Source of the DNA: Bacteroidia bacterium
Lineage (GTDB): Bacteria; Bacteroidota; Bacteroidia; B-17B0; Aurantibacillaceae
Length of the DNA: 64,000 bases
NCBI GenBank assembly: GCA_016787705.1
Contig: JAEUTP010000002.1
Span: forward strand, 1-64,000
Direction of reading: 5' to 3'
Part shown: in pieces, positions 1-7,892 of the stretch
Numbering within the stretch: position 1 is the first letter of the stretch
Layout: each line of letters opens with the position of its first letter
Translations under genes and position numbers: made by a program
Notes under the pieces: model-generated
Told to the model about the DNA's origin: nothing
What the model saw: the letters and a program-made list of their open reading frames with translations, nothing else
Database searches by the model: none

Positions 1-133
1 CTCAAAAAACTGGCATAAAGAACTTAGGGTTAAAAGGGTAGAATTTTACGCTAACTGTTTGATCTCCATGAAAGCCTTTAACTTTCTAATACGGCTAAAA
101 TCTTCAATAAAGTTCGATAATTTCAACCAGTAG
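1..133 (+). CDS. C-terminal end of an unidentified protein (cut by window edge)
   Basis: The frame starting at base 2 stays open for 43 codons and ends in TAG at 131-133. The fragment is basic and rich in Lys, Asn and Phe (it ends IKFDNFNQ). A strong hairpin terminator begins six bases after the stop, which supports a real gene end. No family is recognisable from this short tail. Confidence 0.55.
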   Translation, partial: SKNWHKELRVKRVEFYANCLISMKAFNFLIRLKSSIKFDNFNQ

Positions 134-138
134 GGTAC

Positions 139-169
139 AAAAAAGGCCTCATTTTTTGAGGCCTTTTTT
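139..169 (+). terminator. Rho-independent terminator after the left-edge gene
   Basis: A 13-bp stem, AAAAAAGGCCTCA paired with TGAGGCCTTTTTT, encloses a five-base T loop and is followed by a T run. It lies just after the stop at 133 and can end transcription before the next gene. Its A-tract/T-tract symmetry could let it work in both directions. Confidence 0.85.
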
Positions 170-271
170 TATTTAAAAAAGGCCTTTCAAACTACAAGTT
201 CCAATTTGTTTTTTGTTCGTTGATCTGACTTAATTTATTGATTTTCAATACATTAAAAATGAAGTGATTTA

Positions 272-301
272 TTGCTAATCTAAAAAAATTGTGTATTATT
301 G
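272..301 (+). promoter_or_regulatory. Candidate Bacteroidota promoter for the tandem beta-barrel genes
   Basis: TTG at 272-274 is followed after exactly 19 bases by TATTATTG at 294-301, one mismatch from the Bacteroidota -7 element TAnnTTTG. It would give a leader of about 55 bases before the ATG at 364. This is inferred from motif and spacing only. Confidence 0.4.
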
Positions 302-363
302 TAACTTAATAAAATTAAGGGGGATTATCATATCTCTGCTTAATTTATTTTAATAATTTGAAT

Positions 364-1041
364 ATGAAATTTTTTACAAAAGCAGTCCTTATTTTATTTC
401 TCCTATCCCTAACATCTACTGTTGATGCGCAAGGCGGCGGAAGAAAACAATCACCCGTAGCGCGTTTTTTCAAAAAAACACCATGGACTTTTAATTTAGG
501 TGGCCATGTTGTTGATGATGATGGCAGGCCGTTTAGCCAACTATTTAACGTTGGCGAGACATGGAATTTTCTTCCATATCCAACTCGTTTAGCTATTGAT
601 GGTTATTATAGAAAAGGCTGGAGTTTCCAGGGTGAATTTTCTTATACACAGTATAAATCAGGAAAAGTAATACAAAATGAAGTGATTGGTGGAACACATA
701 CTTTTTTTTCAGCTGATGTTCACGTAAAATACGATCTGAACGAAGTTTTTGGCGATACACATTGGTTTGATCCTTATGTTGCCGGTGGTTTTGGTTATAC
801 TATGAGAAGTATTGCTAAAAATCCAAACGCGCCTACTTCTAATTTAGGCTTAGGTTTTAATATCTGGGTTTATCAAAATCTTGGTTTTAATGTTCATACT
901 ATGGCTAAATTCTCTATGCTTGAAGGTACATCTAACTACCTGCATCATTCAGTTGGTATTGTTTACCGTTTTGAATATGGCCTGGGTAACCGCCCCGGTA
1001 AATTAGGAAAACGTTATACTTTTTTAAAGACAGTAAAATAA
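364..1041 (+). CDS. Outer-membrane beta-barrel protein, copy 1
   Basis: A 225-aa protein with a clear signal peptide (MKFFTKAVLILFLLS, cleavage near VDAQ at about residue 22). The ATG at 364 is preferred over an in-frame TTG two codons upstream. The mature part has alternating aromatic/polar strands and Gly-rich turns typical of an OmpA/OmpW-like eight-stranded barrel, including a FDPYVAGGFGYTMRS strand and a C-terminal HHSVGIVYRFEY strand. The downstream gene starts four bases later and has the same layout (LPYP, KGW, FFS, FDP, GYGFTYRS, NYLHHSVGIVY), so the two are tandem duplicates and probably one transcript. The substrate or partner is unknown; structural or porin-like roles are possible. 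Confidence 0.75.
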   Translation: MKFFTKAVLILFLLSLTSTVDAQGGGRKQSPVARFFKKTPWTFNLGGHVVDDDGRPFSQLFNVGETWNFLPYPTRLAIDGYYRKGWSFQGEFSYTQYKSGKVIQNEVIGGTHTFFSADVHVKYDLNEVFGDTHWFDPYVAGGFGYTMRSIAKNPNAPTSNLGLGFNIWVYQNLGFNVHTMAKFSMLEGTSNYLHHSVGIVYRFEYGLGNRPGKLGKRYTFLKTVK

Positions 1042-1045
1042 AAAG

Positions 1046-1675
1046 ATGAGATCATTTAAAACTATATCGCTTTCGCTATTAGCATTAGGCGCTGTATATA
1101 CAGCAAGTTCGCAAACGTTTGCACAACGCTTAAAAAGTACCACTTTTGTTTTTGGTTTGCATGAGCATATTGTAATTGATAACGGTAAAGAATACCAGTT
1201 TAAATTTGATACTAAAAGCTGGCAATTAACGCCATATCCGAGTAAAATAACTGCCGAAGCGTATTTGAAAAAAGGATGGGGCTTACAAACAGAATTTGCC
1301 TATACAAATTACAAAGCTAATTCAACAGTAGATAACGTTTTACAATTAAAAGATAATACATTCTTTTCTACTGATCTTAATGTACGTTACCATTTTGAAA
1401 CCTTATTTTTGAAACCAAGTTTTTTTGACCCATTCTTAACAGTAGGTTACGGTTTCACTTACCGTTCTGCGGTAAACAAAACTCAAACAAGCACCGGTAC
1501 TAACAATGTTGGCCTTGGTATGAATTTCTTTATCTACAAAGGATTTGGTCTTAGTTTACAAACTGTGGGTAAATTTGCATTAAAAGGTGGCGGTAAATCA
1601 AATTACTTGCATCACTCGGTTGGTATCGTTTATAAATTAAAACCGCTTTCAAATAAACCGGCTTTAAAACCATAG
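1046..1675 (+). CDS. Outer-membrane beta-barrel protein, copy 2
   Basis: A 209-aa paralogue of the gene just upstream. It has an N-terminal signal peptide (cleavage probably near ASSQ, residues 20-23) and the same motif order: LTPYPSK, LKKGWG, TEFAYTNY, FFSTDLNVRYHF, FDPFLTVGYGFTYRS, NYLHHSVGIVYK. The last strand ends before a short Lys/Pro-rich tail. The gene starts only four bases after copy 1 ends and is followed by a hairpin terminator, so the pair behaves as a two-gene operon. Function beyond an outer-membrane barrel cannot be read from the sequence. Confidence 0.75.
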   Translation: MRSFKTISLSLLALGAVYTASSQTFAQRLKSTTFVFGLHEHIVIDNGKEYQFKFDTKSWQLTPYPSKITAEAYLKKGWGLQTEFAYTNYKANSTVDNVLQLKDNTFFSTDLNVRYHFETLFLKPSFFDPFLTVGYGFTYRSAVNKTQTSTGTNNVGLGMNFFIYKGFGLSLQTVGKFALKGGGKSNYLHHSVGIVYKLKPLSNKPALKP

Positions 1676-1704
1676 TTGAGTGGGCCAATAAAATTAATTC
1701 CAAT

Positions 1705-1736
1705 AAAAAAACCATTTCTTTTGAAATGGTTTTTTT
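1705..1736. terminator. Bidirectional terminator between convergent genes
   Basis: A 14-bp perfect stem, AAAAAAACCATTTC with GAAATGGTTTTTTT, has a TTTT loop. It ends in T on the plus strand and, by symmetry, on the minus strand. It sits between the plus-strand barrel pair and the minus-strand CUB gene and probably serves both. Confidence 0.85.
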
Positions 1737-1847
1737 ATACACTTTCATTTATCTGGTTTTCAGTTAAAGTAATAAGTTAGTTTTAGTTTGATTTACATAT
1801 TGGTAAAATTACTGTTTTACGATTTTGTTTTGCTGTGTTTTTAAAGA

Positions 1848-3815
1848 TCAATTAACAACAATTAATTTTTGTTGTGATAGCACTTTTTGATTACCTGAAT
1901 CAACAACTTCAACAATATATATGCCGGCTTTTAATTCTGTACAATTATTTATTGTTCGGGTGTTTCCCACATCAACAGAATGATGCGATCTTTTTATCGT
2001 TCTTCCGAACATATCTTTAATAATAACATCTGCTTCTGTTGCAATTTTAGCGTTGAACGAAAGCGTAAAATTATCCTTTACAGGATTTGGATATATTTCC
2101 GATACATTAATATCTTCATAAGTGCCGCCAATTGGAAGCGTAAATGTGCTTTTTCTCTGTCCGCTATTTTCTACCGCAGTAATTTTATAATAATTAATAA
2201 TGTTGGGTTTAAATGTAAGATCATTAAAATCGTATTTTGATGGTTGATTATATGATAAGGCTTTTCCAATCTCCGTAAAATTTACTGCATCCGTACTTCT
2301 TTCAACAATAAATTCTTTAAGGTTAGATTCTTCGGCAGTTTCCCAACTCAATTTATTAATACCATCTATTTGTTGTCCGTAAAATTTTTTGAAATTAACT
2401 GGCAATGTTACACATGGTCCGCCAGCACCGGCGCAGGGAGATGTAAAACGGTATGCAGTATTGGTCATAGTCCAGTTGGTAGGGTAATTATGTGCAGTAG
2501 CATTAACAGGCGGCCTGTATACCGTTCCATCAAAGTTGTGCAGCCCCATTATTGCGTATCCACCATTCCAGCCCGTACACAGTCCCTTATTTCCAATATG
2601 AATCTCAATATTATTGGTAGTTTCATATATTTTAACCTGGCCGGTAAAATAAATAGCAGGACTAGATGTGCCACAGGAAAACATAGGAATACTTTCCCAT
2701 GACGCAACAAAGCGCCGGTTAGGGGCAGTACCAAGCGTTGCGTAACGCATAGTGCCGCCTATGCTTGGATCTGTATCTTGCCATGGCGCTAATATGGCAT
2801 TGCGGGGAATAGATGTGCCATTTACCGGTGCTGCACTACCAATTGAGTAGCCGGTTGAAACGCCTCCGGCTGCATAAGTTGCAGATTGTATATTTGGGTA
2901 ACACGGTACAGCATCTAATACAAAGGCGCAATTTGATGCCACATACCCACCCCAGTACTGCGAGCCGCCATAACAAAAAGGGAAACCAAAATTTACTATC
3001 GAGTTAAATAAAACGTCATCGGTTGTTGGCAATACGGTACCTCCAAATGTATCAAAACTGTAGGTAATTGCCGAAGCGGTGTATGTGCTAAGATCACAGG
3101 CCGATGTTATAACGGTTGTAGAGGCCATGGCAGTACTTGTTCCTGAAATAACCGAATTTACACAGGTAGTAACTCTCCGGTAAAACGTTGTTCCGGTTGG
3201 CACCGTAAGGGTTTGAAATATGGCCCCTACAATATTGGTCCACGGCCCTATAGCTGCGGGGGCAGACTGCCATTGATAGGTAACACCGCAACCTTGCGAC
3301 GAGTTTAAAACCGATAGTTCAACAGAGCCTGTTGAAGGGCAGGTAGAAGAAACATTGGTTATTGTTCCTCCCGGCGGTGGGCCGGTGCATACTGCCTGGC
3401 AGGTAATGGTAGCCTCCCAACCCGGCCTAACCGTACTGCCATTGGTAACAAAACTAAATGTTATGGATGAGCCGGATGCTGTAAACGAACCTATTGTACC
3501 CAGGTTACCCGAGTATGTGCCAAGTAAAGGGCTGGCCCCGTTAGGGCCATTATAAATCCTCAATACATCGTTAGTGGCTTGGGTATTAAAAGCGCCAAAA
3601 TCAACCACCAGGCACGAACCTGCCGGGGCATAAAATGTTTTACTGAAGTTTTCGTTGTTAGAGTAATTTGATGCAAGGCCGCCGCTGTCGTAAAATAAGT
3701 TGCTTGAAGCGCAGGTAATAGTTGCATTTGCATTGCTCATTAAATAAGTAGTTTGGGCATTATGCCCAAAGGAAATAAGCAATAGAAAAAAGGCTATTTT
3801 AACTTTAAAACGCAT
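1848..3815 (-). CDS. Secreted CUB-domain protein with T9SS C-terminal sorting domain
   Basis: A 655-aa protein exported by Sec (signal MRFKVKIAFFLLLISFGHNAQ) and then probably by the type IX system. Residues ~25-140 look like a CUB domain (CASSNLFYDSGG, NYSNNE, CLVVDFGAF, LRIYNGP, GWEATITC). An Ig/fibronectin-like stretch follows (~145-235), then a large beta-rich domain with nidogen-like features (ILAPWQDTDPS, RFVASWESIP, IYETTNNIEIHIG) at ~240-450. A linker (LPVNFKKFYGQ, LSWETAEESN) leads to a type A sorting domain from ~575 (SEIYPNPVKDNF to the end). The start ATG overlaps the upstream small gene by one base (TAATG), so the two are translationally coupled. Likely a cell-surface or released adhesin-like protein; the ligand is unknown. 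Confidence 0.8.
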   Translation of the reverse strand: MRFKVKIAFFLLLISFGHNAQTTYLMSNANATITCASSNLFYDSGGLASNYSNNENFSKTFYAPAGSCLVVDFGAFNTQATNDVLRIYNGPNGASPLLGTYSGNLGTIGSFTASGSSITFSFVTNGSTVRPGWEATITCQAVCTGPPPGGTITNVSSTCPSTGSVELSVLNSSQGCGVTYQWQSAPAAIGPWTNIVGAIFQTLTVPTGTTFYRRVTTCVNSVISGTSTAMASTTVITSACDLSTYTASAITYSFDTFGGTVLPTTDDVLFNSIVNFGFPFCYGGSQYWGGYVASNCAFVLDAVPCYPNIQSATYAAGGVSTGYSIGSAAPVNGTSIPRNAILAPWQDTDPSIGGTMRYATLGTAPNRRFVASWESIPMFSCGTSSPAIYFTGQVKIYETTNNIEIHIGNKGLCTGWNGGYAIMGLHNFDGTVYRPPVNATAHNYPTNWTMTNTAYRFTSPCAGAGGPCVTLPVNFKKFYGQQIDGINKLSWETAEESNLKEFIVERSTDAVNFTEIGKALSYNQPSKYDFNDLTFKPNIINYYKITAVENSGQRKSTFTLPIGGTYEDINVSEIYPNPVKDNFTLSFNAKIATEADVIIKDMFGRTIKRSHHSVDVGNTRTINNCTELKAGIYIVEVVDSGNQKVLSQQKLIVVN

Positions 3816-4186
3816 TATTTTATTTGTATAACAGTTTCGTTGGTTAAGCTATTCATTATAAAATCATAAGCCTCGGTATCGTTTAAATAGGTTTTGGCGG
3901 TTTTGTATATAGGGTCAATAACCTTTAAAAGATCGTAATAGGTTGAAAAACCGTTTACATTCATATCCAGTAAAATAAGCATTTCTTTATGGTTACCATA
4001 TACATACCTGGCACTTATTATTTGATTACGATTTAAAAATTCACTTTTAATCGAATCAAGTTGATTGGTAGTGATATCCGGAAAACCAATTACAACTTTA
4101 TTAACAAGCGGATCTGTGAGTTGAGGTTCCTGGCAATAAGCCAAACTGGTTAAAAGTAACAGTAATGTAAAAACAAAAAATCTCAT
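3815..4186 (-). CDS. Small secreted protein of unknown function
   Basis: A 123-aa protein with a hydrophobic signal peptide (MRFFVFTLLLLLTSLAYCQ); the Cys of AYCQ could be a lipobox but lies at an unusual spot (LAYC). The mature part has no recognised motif; a segment resembling a ferredoxin-like alpha/beta fold (LDSIKSEFLNRNQIISARYVYG, MLILLDMN) is compatible with a peptidase-inhibitor-like or heavy-metal-associated-like fold, but this is a guess. Its stop shares one base with the start of the CUB-domain T9SS gene, so the two are one transcript and may work together at the surface. Confidence 0.6.
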   Translation of the reverse strand: MRFFVFTLLLLLTSLAYCQEPQLTDPLVNKVVIGFPDITTNQLDSIKSEFLNRNQIISARYVYGNHKEMLILLDMNVNGFSTYYDLLKVIDPIYKTAKTYLNDTEAYDFIMNSLTNETVIQIK

Positions 4187-4209
4187 TACAAAATTTTAAA
4201 ATAAACAAT

Positions 4210-4240
4210 TAAAAATAGTGATTTTTTTCAACATTTACAA
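4210..4240 (-). promoter_or_regulatory. Candidate promoter of the small-secreted/CUB gene pair
   Basis: On the minus strand TTG (4240-4238) is followed after 20 bases by TATTTTTA (4217-4210), one mismatch from TAnnTTTG. It lies 24 bases upstream of the ATG at 4186. Motif and spacing only. Confidence 0.4.
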
Positions 4241-4347
4241 GGCTTTTCACTCAAAATCAAGAAATATTTCAATAAATTAAAGTTAATATCTGCAAATAGT
4301 ATACCAATCTGCAATTATTAATTTTTAAGGTAGGTTAGGTAAGCCGA

Positions 4348-4376
4348 TTACAATTTAATTCACAATTAAATTGTAA
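4348..4376 (-). other. Perfect 13-bp inverted repeat across the stop codon of the last glycan-operon gene
   Basis: TTACAATTTAATT at 4348-4360 and its exact complement at 4364-4376 flank a three-base loop. The hairpin includes the last codons and TAA stop of the small membrane-protein gene. It is all A/T in the stem apart from one C:G pair and has no T-run after it on the minus strand, so it may be a weak transcript end or an mRNA 3'-end structure rather than a classic terminator. Confidence 0.4.
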
Positions 4377-4630
4377 AAAAAAGACAGTAAATACAAAATT
4401 GTTATAATTACCGTTAAGGTGGTTAGCATATTCTTTGTTTCGTTGTTTTTTGATTTAAATACTACAACCATCAATATTAATTGAAACGAAATAATAAAAT
4501 AATCAAAATAACGATTAACCGAGCTGCCTCGTACATAAATATCGCTTTGAGAAAAATAATAAGAAACTAAGATCAAAATAGATATAATGAGGGCAGTCAA
4601 TGCAATATATCTTCTTTTAAATCTCATCAT
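4355..4630 (-). CDS. Small three-helix membrane protein at the end of the glycan operon
   Basis: A 91-aa protein with a basic N-terminus (MMRFKRRY) and three predicted membrane segments: ALTALIISILILVSYYF (~10-26), YFIISFQLILMVVVF (~44-58) and TLTVIITILYLLSFFYNL (~71-88). Its ATGA start overlaps the stop of the BY-kinase gene by four bases, so it is translated from the same message. No family is recognised; position suggests an accessory of the Wza-Wzc export machine or a simple orphan. Confidence 0.6.
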   Translation of the reverse strand: MMRFKRRYIALTALIISILILVSYYFSQSDIYVRGSSVNRYFDYFIISFQLILMVVVFKSKNNETKNMLTTLTVIITILYLLSFFYNLIVN

Positions 4631-7005
4631 GAGAAAATCTTTTTCCAGCCTGCCTTAGATTTTTCTTCGCCATAGCCATAGCCACCATAACCATAGCCGT
4701 AACCATAGCCGTAACCATAGCCGTAACCACGCTTATAATCAGAGCCATTAATTAAAACTGCCATATTCGGCAAACGTTTTTCACGATTCAAGGTTTCTGC
4801 AATACGTAAGAGGCGCTTATCTAAATAATTGGCACGGGCCACAAACACTGTACAATCGGCGTAAGAGCTTATCAATAAAGTATCTGCTACTAAACCCACA
4901 GGAGCAGTATCTACAATAATATACTCATATGTATCTTTTACCGCTTCAAACATTTTTTTAATGCGTGGATGCATTAATAATTCTGCAGGATTTGGCGGGA
5001 TAGGGCCGGAAACCAAAATATCAAAATTGCTTACATTAGGCGCATTAAAGATCACTTCATTCAATTCCATATCAGCATCTGTAATAAAATTGGTGAGTCC
5101 TTTTTTATCTGCCAATCCAAGATATGTTAAGATCTTTGGTGCACGTAAATCTGTACCTATCAATAAAGTTTTTTTACCTGATAATGCGAAGCTAGCTGCT
5201 AAATTTAATGCAATATATGATTTTCCTTCTTTTCCGATTGTAGATGTGACAAAAACAGTTTTGCTTTTTGTTTTATTAATACTATTAATAAATTCAACGT
5301 TAGTTCTCAATAATCGAAACGCTTCAGCAATATTAGATCGGTTATTGGCAACTACAACTAATCGTTCTTTAGAAGAAGATTGAGGTATATCACCAAGGAA
5401 AGGGATGTTAGCCTTATCAGTATCCTTTTTTCCGTGAACTTTAGTGTCTAATATATCAAGAATATACAAAACTATTATCGGAAAAATGAGACCTAAGAAA
5501 AAAGCTGCCAAAATAATAATTCTTTTTTTTGGCGCAACAGTTTCACCGTTACTATAAGCGTTATCAATTATTTTTGCGTTGGCAACCGTAACTGCCAATG
5601 CAATATTTGTTTCTTCACGCTTTTGGAGTAAATACAAATACAGAGCTTCTTTTATTTGCTGCTGCCGTTGAATGATCCTATATTCACGCTCATACTTTGG
5701 CACTGTTGCAATCTTTGAATTAATACCTGTTTCTTGTTTGTTTAACTCTTTTAATTTAATCTGTAAAGAGTTTTGATAATTGAATAAACTTTCTTTAATG
5801 CTTTTTCTTAATCCGGTTAATTGTGCATCCAGGTTCTCAACAACCGGATTTTTTTCACTCGAATTTTTTAGAATACGGTTACGTTCTAAAACTATTTTAT
5901 TATAATCTCCAATCATGTTAGAGATTGAAAGATCATTTACACCTAAATTTGCAGGAATAAGGTCGTTGGAAGTGTTGTGCTGGCTTATATAGTTAAACAT
6001 ATAATCTGCAAGAATTTTTTGAGTATTAACTTGCAGGATATCCATTTCACTTGTTGTACCACTCTGTAAAAACAACTTTGCTTCCGACTCAACATCCACC
6101 AATTTATGTTTTGTCTTAAAGTCTTCAGCTTCTCCTTCTACCTCCGATAATTCACTAGTGATATATTTTATACGTTCATTAATAAAATCGGCAGTATTTT
6201 TGCTTACCTGGTTTTTATCGGCGATAGCATCGGCATTATGTTGTTTGATCAAATTATCTACAATGGCAGCTGCCTTATCTTTAACAGGATCTTTTAAACT
6301 AATTGTAATGGCATTTGATGTTTTATTAACCGGATTTATTTTTATAGAACCAATATATCTATCAACTACAGCATTAATAGGATATACCACAACTCTAATT
6401 TCTTTTCCAATGCACGACTGGTTATAAAATGATGTTGTGGAGATAATTATTTTACCAAAATCGGTTTGGATCGCATCGCCAAAAGAGAACACTCCTTTGT
6501 TTTCACCTTCTGAGTTGGTTAATAGAAATTTAGATGTTGATTGAAGAGTTAATACCCATTCGGCACTTGCTTTTGCAATAGAAGAATCTTTTGCAATAAA
6601 GTTTAAAGTAACAGGCGTATTTGAATATAACTCAGTTTCAATTGGTCTTTCCTTTATATAATACGCAACATTTAATTTTAATTCTTCAACTACACGTGCC
6701 ATTAAAGCACGTGATTTTAATATCTCAATTTCGTTATCAATATTGTTATTTCCTTTTAAAATTCCCAAATCTTCAAACGCGGATAACTCAGATAATGAAC
6801 CGCCTTTTTTATCATCTTTAATTAAAATAGTGGCATTTACCTCGTACAATGGAGTTTGAAATCGTAAATAATAATATCCTAAAAATAAGGCAACAACAAT
6901 ACTTAAAATAAACCATTTCCAAAGAAATAAGTATCTAAAAAGAATATCTTTTAACGTACTCTCCTGGTTTTTTTCGACTGAAAAATTATATTGTTCTAAT
7001 TCCAT
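4627..7005 (-). CDS. Wzc-type polysaccharide co-polymerase / BY tyrosine autokinase
   Basis: A 792-aa inner-membrane protein that controls chain length and export of the polymer with Wza. It has a Wzz-type N-terminal membrane helix (~25-47), a long periplasmic region with coiled coil (~270-470), a GNVR-like segment before a second helix (~490-512), and a cytoplasmic kinase domain. The kinase has Walker A GKEGKSY (~590), Walker A' LLIGTDLRAP (~615) and Walker B YIIVDTAPVG (~695). The usual first Asp of Walker A' is Gly here. The C-terminus is a tyrosine cluster of nine Tyr in YG repeats before EEKSKAGWKKIFS. The ATG at 7005 (MELEQYN) is chosen because it follows the Wza stop by one base; an in-frame ATG at 7029 would overlap Wza. 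Confidence 0.93.
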   Translation of the reverse strand: MELEQYNFSVEKNQESTLKDILFRYLFLWKWFILSIVVALFLGYYYLRFQTPLYEVNATILIKDDKKGGSLSELSAFEDLGILKGNNNIDNEIEILKSRALMARVVEELKLNVAYYIKERPIETELYSNTPVTLNFIAKDSSIAKASAEWVLTLQSTSKFLLTNSEGENKGVFSFGDAIQTDFGKIIISTTSFYNQSCIGKEIRVVVYPINAVVDRYIGSIKINPVNKTSNAITISLKDPVKDKAAAIVDNLIKQHNADAIADKNQVSKNTADFINERIKYITSELSEVEGEAEDFKTKHKLVDVESEAKLFLQSGTTSEMDILQVNTQKILADYMFNYISQHNTSNDLIPANLGVNDLSISNMIGDYNKIVLERNRILKNSSEKNPVVENLDAQLTGLRKSIKESLFNYQNSLQIKLKELNKQETGINSKIATVPKYEREYRIIQRQQQIKEALYLYLLQKREETNIALAVTVANAKIIDNAYSNGETVAPKKRIIILAAFFLGLIFPIIVLYILDILDTKVHGKKDTDKANIPFLGDIPQSSSKERLVVVANNRSNIAEAFRLLRTNVEFINSINKTKSKTVFVTSTIGKEGKSYIALNLAASFALSGKKTLLIGTDLRAPKILTYLGLADKKGLTNFITDADMELNEVIFNAPNVSNFDILVSGPIPPNPAELLMHPRIKKMFEAVKDTYEYIIVDTAPVGLVADTLLISSYADCTVFVARANYLDKRLLRIAETLNREKRLPNMAVLINGSDYKRGYGYGYGYGYGYGYGGYGYGEEKSKAGWKKIFS
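4691..4726 (-). repeat. Three perfect 12-bp tandem repeats encoding the kinase YGYG tail
   Basis: The unit CCATAGCCGTAA (plus strand) occurs three times in a row without mismatch and is flanked by partial units (4670-4690 and after 4726). Each unit encodes YGYG in the tyrosine cluster of the BY-kinase. Gain or loss of units would change the number of phosphorylatable tyrosines in frame. Confidence 0.85.
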
Positions 7006-7006
7006 T

Positions 7007-7795
7007 TTAACGGGAAAGTAATACAGCAATAGTGGTTAATAAAGAAATAACTGAAATAACGATACCAACATTTGAAGCGTTTACTACAGAAGAGTTAATC
7101 TTTGCGCGATTTGGCTCTATATAAATAACATCGTTTTGATGTAGATAATAAACAGGCGAGGAAAATAAAGCTTTTGAAGTAAGATCTACTCTTGTTTCTG
7201 TTTTTTTACCATCAATATCTCTAATTACCAATACATTTTTTCTTACACCTGTTATTAAAAGGTCTCCTGCAATTCCCAATGCTTCTGGTAAAGTAATGCG
7301 CTCATTAGGTATTGTAAAAGTACCGGGATTTCTTACTTCGCCTAAAACGGTTACTTTATAGTTTAAAATGCGAATATTAACTATTGGTTCGTTTATATAT
7401 GCTTTTAATTTTTCTTTGATAAGCTCTGCTGCGGCTACTCTTGTTAAACCTGCAATTTTTACTTTTCCAATAACCGGCAAATCAATGTTTCCATCTCCAT
7501 CTATTAAATAGCCCGGTGGGGTTGGTGCTCCTTGCGTATATCCCCCAATATTATTCCCACTTATTAAATTAGTTGGGAGATTAAATGGTTTTACAGCTTC
7601 AGCTTCTATACCCATAACAATTACTGACAGGAGATCATCAGATTTAAGTGTTGGCGAATAATTTGTATTTGTACCTGATGCTATTTCACTTTTTGTATCA
7701 TTAAAATAAACCAGTTTTTTCTTTGAAGTACAGTTGGTAAAAACAGCCAATAAAATAGCTATAATAAAAAAACAATAATTCTTATGATTTACCAT
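7007..7795 (-). CDS. Wza-type outer-membrane polysaccharide export lipoprotein
   Basis: A 262-aa protein with a lipoprotein signal (hydrophobic stretch ending AVFTNC, Cys at ~22). A poly-export domain follows (SPTLKSDDLLSVIVMG, YLIDGDGNIDLPVIGKVKIAGLT), then an SLBB domain (~130-235: VTVLGEVRNPGTFTIP, ITLPEALGIAGDLL, YLHQNDVIYIEPN). A hydrophobic C-terminal helix (VGIVISVISLLTTIAVLL) corresponds to the Wza barrel helix that crosses the outer membrane. The BY-kinase starts one base after its stop. Together they form the trans-envelope export channel of a Wzy-dependent system. Confidence 0.93.
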   Translation of the reverse strand: MVNHKNYCFFIIAILLAVFTNCTSKKKLVYFNDTKSEIASGTNTNYSPTLKSDDLLSVIVMGIEAEAVKPFNLPTNLISGNNIGGYTQGAPTPPGYLIDGDGNIDLPVIGKVKIAGLTRVAAAELIKEKLKAYINEPIVNIRILNYKVTVLGEVRNPGTFTIPNERITLPEALGIAGDLLITGVRKNVLVIRDIDGKKTETRVDLTSKALFSSPVYYLHQNDVIYIEPNRAKINSSVVNASNVGIVISVISLLTTIAVLLSR

Positions 7796-7829
7796 GAAAA
7801 GTTAAAAAGGTTGATATTTTATTAGATTG

Positions 7830-7837
7830 CAAAAATA
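7830..7837 (-). promoter_or_regulatory. Candidate internal promoter (-7 element) for wza-wzc
   Basis: The 97-base gap before the Wza gene is the largest within the glycan gene string. It contains a perfect -7 element, TATTTTTG on the minus strand, 35 bases before the Wza ATG; no TTG lies at the expected -33. An imperfect inverted repeat (CAAAAATAGC ... GCTATATTTTTG, 7830-7860) overlaps it and could be an operator. Motif evidence only. Confidence 0.35.
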
Positions 7838-7892
7838 GCAAAAAATTAGCTATATTTTTGTATTAGTTGAATTTACTGAAGGTTAAATTCAT

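Noticed and set aside
4691..4726. CRISPR or non-coding satellite
   Set aside because: The repeats lie in the coding frame of the BY-kinase and encode its expected tyrosine tail.
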